NCBI GenBank assembly: GCA_037833965.1
Contig: AP031355.1
Span: 27,677,501-27,741,500 of the forward strand
Origin: Marchantia polymorpha subsp. ruderalis
Taxonomy: Eukaryota; Streptophyta; Marchantiopsida; Marchantiales; Marchantiaceae
DNA length: 64,000 nucleotides
Direction: 5' to 3'
The notes under the pieces were generated by a model. The model had not been told where the DNA came from and did not search any database. It was given only the letters and a program-made list of their open reading frames with translations. Below are positions 10,401-18,663 of the stretch, piece after piece (within the stretch, counting starts at the first letter, position 1; every line of letters begins with the position of its first letter). The translations under genes and the position numbers were made by a program.

Positions 10401-10615
10401 CCGCACTGTCCGCGTTTCTTTCTCTCTCGGCAAACTCTAATCGCTCTCAATTCCAAATCACGCGCACTCACTTCTCCCTCAATCAACAAGAAATCTCTTG
10501 TGTGACGACGTCGAGAATGGTCCGCAGCCAGCAGATGGATGCGCGCAGCGCGCACAAGAGATTGGAATCGCGAATTCAAGAATGGGACGCTCTCCGCCGC
10601 CCGGTCGAAGGTCAT
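7478..10615 (-). CDS. LTR-encoded protein, 1,045 aa (A2 3' LTR copy)
   Basis: Intact ORF of the same length as the A1 copy and collinear with it, differing by scattered substitutions (for example SARSPSATDD against SAQTPSATDD) and no net length change. It has the same parts: conserved N-terminal domain, PVHR-repeat middle, acidic run, coiled-coil C-terminus and basic tail. Lying in the U3 of the 3' LTR, it would be the last ORF on the genomic RNA, downstream of pol. Function unknown. Confidence 0.75.
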   Translation of the reverse strand: MTFDRAAESVPFLNSRFQSLVRAARIHLLAADHSRRRHTRDFLLIEGEVSARDLELRAIRVCRERKKRGQCGSRMSGRANPKNAMTRPSRLRMVPLRLPQNGLRAFEERLIARKLDFLLWGWNYICANMMREWLEPQGPPSRGLRPHVDRWTVQDWAQALGRCAGMPGHLLFDSESIKVTKQEEAQFVELFKTGRSTKNGYRTRDYKDRFRRTLSAALMQLLQPHRACYITLWQVSFVECVIEGTPIHWASILHRVMRQHAFEEKGGTLNHLSPFLINFYRQRNCLTAAELEHFPPLSIDHPGKYVRENEVDTYAEESPTSTPSRRRDEGRHTPAARVPRKRRWREESEEEQHQEPSAPIRPRPLCEPYSRPKQKARRLVLPADSADTATIATEIGSASPERREKARTTAGATGHAATSSGERPPTGQGPPELPRAMRTDVPFAHRRTSADGRASADRRTQVDVDLRLRVGRSSPPVHRRSPVHRSPVHRTPPHVPPVHRQESTPFQRRKGKEPAEEPPTRHRPSGPDPPAHHAPQFAPSAPGPSSRGDTSRERAEAAPSAGSTPIDAPSAVGPIGQGTSGVRPPAMSPSAIDVRGATPAADKAPANAPAHGLGTAPTDRSREQQTEERSDCPRDDISMRDAQSNPAQPPSARSPSATDDGDRENAVGNQPASDGDAARIHSPSALDILATSSEAAAVPSQAAHVEDVQPHSGQSPTQSMATEILHSDDDDGGSTEEMSGAEDTEEEEEEIVGAPAAALSEQVIPLLRYLDRKVDKYADPLQPGSYIELVRRRTRTKVHTSKLLARVDQELRDLKEKHECLWGQYKLNQKFYKHSEKMKDEKLGELTKEQVKVKEALDSEQAQNRILSEELVRQTRLLEQCQLARQADEELIRSLQSECGELRAQRAEAESQLVTIEEDRREEADRTKVETARRVAHCLKGYAHWEVKAQEKLTLREFELRAAGLLSGDSRSRRKVAKKLEAFLSKAQDTMSALEGEVSAALQRLGLRSRAEEWQGRELVRGSRPRRRRSTGSAECSVAWFRAGV

Positions 10616-11858
10616 GGTCGGCTCTTGGTCGTGAAGAACGTCTCACTTGATGGCCGCGCCGGCTGTACGCTGGAACGGTCTTCGCTCTCACGCGCGGCTT
10701 CACGCTCCGCCGTCGTCGATTAAACTCTCACGCTCGAATTGGCGGATTTGAACTCCGCGAGCGTGTCACCCTCCGGACATGGGGGCGTAGCGCCGAAGGC
10801 GAGTTTTCCGCCTTGCGTGGTACACTTGTTCGTACCGCCCCTCGGCCAATCTCCTTCTGCCTTGACGCGTGTGTCCGCATGTCGGACAAAAATTCAACTC
10901 CTGCCTGTGCGCAGGCAGGAGCCTCGGCGGATCCTCCGCCGGTGCGGAACTCCATCCTCCTGTGCACAGGCGTTCGCCTGTGCGTAGGCGAATTCCGTCC
11001 GCGGCGCTGTGCTGGCGCGGAAGGCGTTGACCGTGGTCAGCCGTCTCCGTCCAGACTGTCCGTTCCTTGTCTCTCCGTCGGCGCTTCCGCCGCCGCAACT
11101 CCGTCCGTCCAAGAGCGCATCCACCCGTGCCGTCCGCACGGTCCGTACCTGTTGGATTACTCTGGCGGCTCTTCCGACGTACGTGGCGCTGCGCTGGCGC
11201 GGAAGGCGCCGTACACTTTCTACCTCACAAGGCGCATTTCTAGGGCCCAAGGCGGATTCTCCGCCGACGCCGAAGTGCCTGTGCACAGGCGTACGCTTGT
11301 GCGTAGGCGGACTTCGCGCCTTCCCTAACCCTACTTCGCCTGTGCACAGGCGAACGCCTTCGTCCGTGCATAGGACAAAACTTGAATCCCCCTTCCGCGT
11401 AGGCGGAATTCGCGCCGGTGGCGAACTCCTTCCACCGTAGGCGACCGCCTCCGTTTCTTCCAGTAACGATAACTCCCTAAGTCCTCGTCCGTTCCAAGCG
11501 TTCTTGGGCTCGTTAGAATCAGCGCGTCGAGCTCTTTCCAACGGGATCCTAACTTGGTCAAGGCGCCCGAGGATTCACCTAATTACGGGGGTTTCCCTAC
11601 AGCCGCGGACGCAACCTCCGAAGGCGGGTTTTGCGCCTTGCGCCGTAGAGATCCTAACTGCGGAGCTCGCAGGGAGGGTGGTGCCTGTCCTTACTGCTGC
11701 ACCCCAAATCCCAGATTCTACAAGATCCCTCGAGAATCCCCGCGATCTTCCGGATTCACTCTGTTTTGATGTACCGAAGGCTATTTACAATGCTGCCAGG
11801 GTACAGTTTTCCAAAAATGTTTTAATTTCCTCAAAATTGCCAAAAGTGGGGTACCACA

Positions 11859-11871
11859 TGCCCCCCTCCTC
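11859..11871 (-). other. Polypurine tract of A2
   Basis: GAGGAGGGGGGCA on the minus strand, directly before the 3' LTR start at 11858 and 24 nt after the pol stop. Confidence 0.85.
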
Positions 11872-11895
11872 AATTGTGAGCGCCCACGCGAACAC

Positions 11896-14727
11896 TCACA
11901 TGTGGTATTTCTTCAACCGCCACCCGTTCACTCGGGTGCCTAACAAATCGCCGGCCAGGTCCGCGAGTTGGATGGATCCATTCGGGAAGACTTCGACAAC
12001 CCTGTAAGGTCCCATCCATCTTAGGTGCAATTTGCCTGGGAATCTGGCATGCCTGCTGTCGTAGAGCAATGCCAAATCACCCGCCTGCAGGAGTACCGGT
12101 TTGATCTTTTTATCGTATCTCTCCTTTCGACGGAGCTGGATTTTCCTGGTGCGATCTTCGGCGTCTCTTCTCCTCTCATCCAGCAGCGTGACTTCCTGTA
12201 ACCTGTAGAGCTGACTCTCCTCTGCGCCCATCCTCTGCAAATCCATCGTTCGATGGGTGGGTACTTCAAATTCGATCGGGAGGATCGGGTGTTGCCCATA
12301 CACCAGAAAGTATGGTGTCTGTTTGGTCGTGATCTTCTCAGCTGTGCGGTACGCCCACAGAGCGGCTGCTAGCTTCGTATCCCAGTCGTGAGCGTGATTC
12401 ACCGTGACCTTGAGTAGTATTTTACACAGCAGACCATTGGACTTCTCCGTTAGTCCATTTGCTTTGGGATTGTAGGGAGTAGTCTTCCGGTGCTTGATGT
12501 GGAAATATTGGGTCAGATCTTCGATGATCTGATTCAGAAAATGCGTGCCCCGGTCGCTGACTAGCTCTAAGGGACATCCGTAGCGTGTGATGATCGACTC
12601 AAACAAGAATGCTGCCACTGTGGCAGCATCATCCCTTCTGGTGGCTCTGGCCTCTACCATTTTGGTGGCGTAGTCCGTTGCTACCAGAATGTAGCGCCTT
12701 CGTGTGCTTCTAGTCACTGGTTGTATCGGCCCTACAAAGTCAATACCCCACTTTTCGAAAGGTGCTAGAGGCATGATGGGAGTCAGGGGCCAGCGTGTTG
12801 TAGGCGTCGGTCTCCCCGTCCTCTGGCAACTGTCGCACTTGCGGATGTAATCGAGAACATCCTTAAACATGGTCGGCCACCAATATCCCGCATTTAGGAT
12901 CTTTGTGACCGTGTTCCTGGTGGCATAGTGTCCACCCGCCTCCTCTGTATGCATCGCACTCACTATTCTTGGTACTTCTGATTCCTCCAGGCATCTGCAT
13001 AAGCGCTCATCTGCCATCTTCTTGAACAACACCCCCTGCTGGAGTTGGTACGGGCCTGCCTTATGAATAAAGACAGTTCGCTGTTCCAAATCCATGCCTT
13101 CGGGACACTGGAGGGTTAGCAGATATCGATACAGGTCGGCATAGCGGGACTCATGTCCTGCAGACAACTGAAATAACTCTTCATCTGGAAAATCGTCCAC
13201 CAATTCCTCCTCTGTCGGCTGGGTCCATAATCGGGACAAGTAATCCGCATTTTCGTGGTGCACCCCTTTTCTGGTCTGGACTGTGTAGGTGAACTCTTGT
13301 AGTAACAACACCCACCTGGCGATTCGACCGGATAGGTCGGCTTTCTTGACTAGGTGTTGCAATGCGTAGTGGTCCACATGGAACACAAACTCGTAGCAGA
13401 TTAGGTAGTGACGGAACTTTTTACAGGAGTACACCATCCCCAACGGTTCTCTCTCCGTTGTGGTGTACTTCCGCTCTGCTAGAGACAGCTGTCGGCTCGC
13501 AAAGTAGATCGGGTAGTCCTTTTTGTTGTCATCCTTTTGACTCAGTACTACACCGATGGCGAATGCCGAGGTGTCAACGTAAACATGGAATGGTCGATTC
13601 CAGTCTGGACTCCTTAGTACGGGAGCAGTCGTGAGTTTTGCTTTTAGAGCCTCAAATGCTGACTGCTGGTTCGCACCCCAAGCATAAGGCTCGTCCTTCT
13701 TCAACAACTTGGTCAGGTCCGCCGCCAGTATTGCATACAGGTGTATGAATCTTCGGTAGTAGCCCACATGACCCAGGAATGCTCGCAGCTCCCTTAGATT
13801 CGTGGGTGGCTCAAGCTCGAGTATAACCTTGACCTTCTCGATGTCCACCGCAATGCCGTCTGCCGAGACCCGATGACCCAACAAGATCCCACTAGTCATA
13901 AAGAAAAAGCACTTCTCGGGATGAAGTGATAAACTGCTCTCTCTGCATTTATCGAAGGTCTACTTCAGGTGACTTAGGTGTTCAGACCGCTTCCCAAAGA
14001 CACAGAAGTCATCTATGAATATTTCCAGGAACTTCCTCAGTTGTTCCTGAAAGATATTGGTCATCATCCGTTGAAAGGTGGCAGGCGCGTTGCACAGACC
14101 GAAGGGCATCTTGTGGTATGCGTAAGTTCCCCAGTCGGTTGTGAACGTAGTTTTATCCTTGTCCTGTTCACGGATAGACACCTGATTGTAACCTGAGAAC
14201 CCATCCAGGAAGCTATAACATTCATGTCCTGCGACATGGTCTAGAATGGCATCCGTGAATGGTAACGGGTGATGATCCTTGCGTGTTGCTGCATTCAACT
14301 TCCGGAAATCCTGACACACTCGTATCTTACCCGTCAACTTCTTGGGTACGATAACAATCGGCGACACCCACTCACTGCTGAGCACAGGATAAATAATACC
14401 AGCGCTCAAGTACTTATCTATCTCCTCTTTCACTAGCAAGGAGTATTTTGGGTTGAGGCGATACTGGCGCTGTCGTATGGGTACTGAGTCGTCCAGTAAA
14501 TCGATACGGTGTTCCCCATACCGTGCAGGTATCCCCTTCATGTCCTCGATCTTCCAGGCGAAGACGTCGACATAATGGCCAAGGAATGCCTGTACTTTCC
14601 TTAGCTCGTCTCCTCTCACTGCGCTTGATACCTTCAAGCACTTGCCGGGACTGAGTTGTACTTCGTGACAGTCACTAGGGTCGACAATGCCCTCAGTGTG
14701 ACTCGTCTCACTCCTTCCCAGTCCCAC
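11896..14727 (-). pseudogene. pol: A2 pol (RT-RNaseH-integrase) with one in-frame stop
   Basis: The frame runs 943 codons from GTG at 14727, three codons after the gag-PR stop. Visible domains: RT with FIDD as the YxDD-type catalytic box (about 238-241), RNaseH (VDTSAFAIG, about 380), HHCC finger, D,D35E integrase and GPY-type tail. A single TAG at 13962-13960 (in LK-stop-TFDK) replaces CAG found in A1 and A5. It lies between RT and RNaseH, so full-length pol would not be made. A3 carries the same TAG. Otherwise the frame is intact. Confidence 0.9.
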
Positions 14728-14730
14728 AGT

Positions 14731-14739
14731 TAATTGCTA
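14731..14739 (-). promoter_or_regulatory. Predicted stop-codon readthrough site UAG-CAA-UUA (gag-PR/pol)
   Basis: gag-PR ends with TAG followed by CAA TTA ACT and then pol, all in one frame with nothing else between. UAG-CAR-YYA is the established tobamovirus-type leaky stop context. The motif is identical in A3 (27938-27946) and A5 (57095-57103), and UAG-CAA-CUA in family 2 (49169-49177), which still fits. Readthrough would give a Gag-PR-Pol fusion of about 1,890 residues. Confidence 0.75.
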
Positions 14740-17568
14740 TTCGTCTTCCGGCTGAATAGCTTCCGTCTCTTCTTCTTCTTCCACCGAACAGCAGGCAACG
14801 AATCCCACGAAGTAATCGGATTCGGTACCACTGGAATCCGATCGCGCGGTCGACTCACTGTCCTCGCCCGATGTGTAACCTGCACTTGTCGATGGGGTCT
14901 CTCCTTCGTGCCTGACCCTATTCCAGGGCACCGTAATGGTTTTGGTCGGTTCCGAAGGATGAGGAAACTTCAGGCGATGTCTTCGCCAATCACATCTGAC
15001 TTGTGCACCATATAGCCATGGTCGCCCGAGCAGAACGTCATAGCCCTGCTTCATCATCGGCTGAAGGATGATATACGTCAACCGAAAGTCCGCACCCCCG
15101 ATGGTTGTCTTGACATTGCGCAGCATACCTGCAGGCATTCTCCGCGTCTGATCCGCTAATCTCAACACACGCCTCGAGGGTTCGTATTGACTGAACCCCA
15201 AGGCTCTCGCTGTATCCTCCGTCATTATGTTGACTCCTGATCCAGAGTCGATTGGCACTCTGCGTACACAACACCCTGCTATTTCCACATCGATCTTGGG
15301 TGGCCCTTGGTCTTCGCTCTCCACTTGATATACTTGAGAGGATGTGGATGCGCGCGGCTTCCGCGGATGCCGTAGCGAAAGCATCAACATTCTCCGATAC
15401 GTCTTATTGTCCTCCAAGAGCTGCTTGAACGTGATGTTCACTTTTCGACTCCCGAGATCTTCAACCAAGTCATAGTGGGCGCGTTGGGTCGCCGGGGTCG
15501 GCGACGCTCTGCGAGGTTCCACGGTGGCTGCCAACTTCGCCCCAAGGGAGGATGTCAAGTCTGGCCGCGGTGGGTCCTTTTGCGTGCGGATCGCTTCCTT
15601 CAACAGGTTGGCTACCTCGTTGCGGATATCCGGAGCATAGTCCCGTTTCAGTAGGCGCACTGGCTCGTCCTCGACTGCTGTCTGGGGGCGCCCTGCTGGT
15701 GCCTCCCGCGTAGCCGAAGACTTCCGAGCAGGTCGCGAGTCGGACTTGCTGGATGTCTTCTCCTTTCCTTTTCCCGTCCGGTCGTCGGGTCTCCGTTCGT
15801 GCTTGCGAGTGTCACGCTCTTGCTCCTTCGATTTCTTGGAACTACGAGTTTCGACCCGTGCGCACATGACCTCTTCAGCCGGCCATTCTTCGTCTTCGCC
15901 ATCCCCGTCTGAACCTACTTCGACCTGGTTAACTTGCACGTCCTCCTTGGCAGGAGTGTTCACAAATCGTACCACTGGCCGAGGGACTGGTGGATGATCA
16001 CACTCTGGCGCAGTGTGCCCGACCTTCTTGCAATTACTACATGTCGGAGCATAATCGTTTCGCCTTTTTGGATGGGGACACTGCGGTGAGAAGTGCCCAA
16101 CTTCCCCGCAATTATAACAAGCTCGCGGTGGCGGTGGGTCAAACGTCCCTGGAGGTGCTCTCCGCCTCACAGGTACCGTAGTGGCCCGATCCACCGGAAT
16201 ATATCGTGGGACTTGCATTGCTGAAACTGCAGGAGGGGTAGGAACCGACTGGACGGCGTAGGCTGTCTCTTCGCTAGCCTCTCCATAGTACTGAGGGTGC
16301 TCTCCATAGTACGGTTGCGCCCACTCTACTGCGTTGACTGGATATGACGGCCGGGTGGTAAGGCACTCGGTGTTTGCATGTCCCACCGCCCCGCACGTAG
16401 TACACCATAAGTTCGCTCGCACTCTCCCGGGTGATTTTCTGCGATCATGCCCGCCTACCACTTGAACCTTGAGATCGGCGAAGTCCTTCACAAGGGTCTC
16501 CATCTTCGAAGCTATATCTCCCGGCGCTCTGTCCGTAGTCACTCGTCGGATGCCCTTTTTCTTCGCTGACCCATGCTTCTTCCTCTTCTTCTCCTCCTCC
16601 GACGATGAGGTTTCCTCTTCTTCGGATGAAGAACGGTTCTCGTCCGAAGACGATTCCTCCGATGACGGAGTTGTACCTCTACGTCGTCACCGCCCTCCCT
16701 TCGGTTTTCGCTCCTTCGACTCCCGTCTCTCTCTCCCTCTTCGGTTGAGAGTGGAAGTTTCGAAGGCTTCTGCCGACGCAATCACATCCTCAATAGTGTC
16801 GCACTTGCTGCGTCGGCAAAAAGTCTCCATCTCCCGAGTTAAACCGGTCACGTACCAATCCACAGCTTGTTGTACCGAGAAAGGGGACCCTGGTCCTGTT
16901 TTCGGTATTCTGTCGAGGAGGTCCAGAAATCTCTCAGTGTAGTCACGCAGACTCTCCTTCTTCTCTCGCTGCAAATTACGTAACTTCGTCAAAACCCGGC
17001 TGTCGTAGCCGAGCTCGCGGAAGCGGCGAAGGAACTTCTCCTTCAGCTGGGCCCATGTTGTCAACCCAGTCGGATCGATGCTCTCGTGATTGTACCAACT
17101 CCTCGCTTTCTTCCGCAGAAGGCTTGGAAAGATCCTTAGTCGGTCGTCGTCTGCGATCTCGCGATTGGCAATAGACACCGACTCGAATAACTTGATGTAT
17201 GAATCTGCATCGTCGTCATCCCCACTCCCTTTGTACTTCGGGTAGGAATGTTTAGTAATCGGCTGAGGTAGCCGCACATTGGCTTGTCCGTCCGCCATCG
17301 GTGTGTCTGTCGACGGTTCTCGGGCGGTCGGTTCTACTTCACTAGGCGGGTCCGTGCAAGGAATATCTAGTAGAACTGTAAGCACCAAGTTTGGTTCCGA
17401 GTCGTCGGGGGTAGGTTCTCCAAGGATGTCGGCCGAACTAGGCTTAGGTACTCTTTTTGGTGTTTTCTTGTTTTGACGCCTTGTCTCTTCCACGGCCTTC
17501 TCTGAATCTCGTCGGAACTTGCGGACAGCTCTAGCACTTAGGTTGCTCCCGCCAGCCCCAGTCGACAT
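14737..17568 (-). pseudogene. gag: A2 gag-protease with one in-frame stop
   Basis: 943-codon frame from ATG at 17568 to TAG at 14737. Layout: basic N-terminus; capsid-like Retrotrans_gag segment (about 95-270, ITKHSYPKYKG through RSWYNHES to VDWYVTGL); Ser/Glu-rich tract; three CCHC zinc knuckles (CTTCGAVGHANTEC, CYNCGEVGHFSPQC, CSNCKKVGHTAPEC); then an aspartic protease with the active-site motif DSGSG (about 773-777). A TGA at 16689-16687 (AGA in A5) interrupts it just after the capsid-like part, so only a truncated Gag is expected. A GTG-initiated segment from 16542 would carry knuckles and protease if used; I see no evidence for that. Confidence 0.9.
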
Positions 17569-17614
17569 TCACCGAGCATGGCTGCTCGTAAAAACCCCGG
17601 TGTTGACGCAACTG

Positions 17615-17654
17615 TCCCCGGCAGCGGCGCCAAAAAGAAGTTGTCGGCTTCTTA
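17615..17654 (-). other. Primer-binding site (tRNA-Asp type) and 22-nt spacer, A2
   Basis: On the minus strand TGGCGCCGCTGCCGGGGA (17632-17615) matches the complement of the plant tRNA-Asp 3' end apart from about one position. It stands 22 nt from the LTR end (17655) instead of the usual few nt. The spacer reads TAAGAAG...CTTCTTT and can pair as a 6-bp hairpin. The same 22-nt spacing occurs in A5 and family 2. Confidence 0.85.
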
Positions 17655-18598
17655 TGTAATAACCCACTAAAGGCTAAAACTGCAATATAGTGGTAGAAAG
17701 GTCGAACCCACAGGGACAGAGGAACACACAGGGTACAAAGTGTCACGTTTTAACAGACTATTGAGGAGTTTGAATTCTCAGGCAACTGTCACTCCCAGAA
17801 ATACTGCAAGTGTCCACTCGGAGCGCACTCGGAGGTCGCACAGTGCAGCGTAACACACACACACACACACACCTGAAACTACAGAAACACAACCCAGAGA
17901 TCCGTTAGGACCTCTACTTCAAGATTTCAGGGGGAAAGTCTCTCACGAGCACACTCGGCAAAGCTGCGGGCAGTGACTTCCAACTCCGGCTTTTACAACG
18001 CTTCCACTAGCTTGCTGCTAGTGTAGGAAACCCGGTTTGGACTGCCTACTTCGGATCGAAGTCACTCCTACGCGGTGAACAACACTCTCAACTCACAAAA
18101 CGCGCAGAGAACACAGGTCCGCACTGAAGGACTCACTGTGAAACATTCCAGTAACACAACAACAGTCTATTGAAGAGTTTGAATTCTCAGGCACTTGTCA
18201 TTCCCAGAAATACTACAGGGGTTACCCTCAAGGCACCTGCTGCAGCGTAACCTGAATTTACAACCAAGGCTTACACGAAGTAGCAAAACTTCACTTTGGC
18301 ATTCAGGGGAAAAATCCCAAGGAGTACAATCAGAAAGAAACACTCGAAGGTGTAGGGGCGAAACTGTTCAAGTATCTAACTAGTCACTGGCTCTGAGCAT
18401 CGGCAGTCACCCGCAGGTGCAGTTCCGAACTACTCAAGTCTCTAACCAATGTACTAGCTCTGAACATTCGGCCGCAGGCCTTCAGCTACAAAATGCGGAA
18501 CGCTAAGTTGTAACTCCTCGTGCGTGGTGACAGAACTCAAGGACACAAACACGCAAAGGAAATGGGTTCCTGATCTATACTTCTGATGGGAAAGAACC

Positions 18599-18627
18599 CC
18601 AGGCAAAACGCCTGGAACTATTTTATA
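18599..18627 (-). promoter_or_regulatory. TATA box and inverted repeat, A2 5' LTR (likely genomic RNA promoter)
   Basis: TATAAAATAG at 18627-18618 and CCAGGC-GTTTT-GCCTGG at 18615-18599. In the 5' LTR this is the expected promoter of the genomic RNA; a start about 30 nt downstream would lie near 18595. Confidence 0.65.
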
Positions 18628-18663
18628 CCTTCTAAATCCTACCTAGCACTACACTGCACTACG

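Larger units (their letters stand above)
6469..11858 (-). repeat. A2 3' LTR, 5,390 bp
   Basis: Full-length LTR, TGTGGTACC at 11858 to TTATTACA ending at 6469 (minus strand). It contains the LTR ORF (10615-7478), a TATA box (7441-7432), a (TG)n tract (about 6687-6667), and two diverged copies of a segment with TTTGAATTCTCAGGCA (around 6580 and 6990). The terminal 100 bp are well conserved in family 2. Confidence 0.95.

Noticed and set aside
10894..11541. 215-codon sense frame in the LTR leader (also 22080-22727)
   Set aside because: Broken in A1 and other copies and made of palindromic repeat units; not conserved in family 2.
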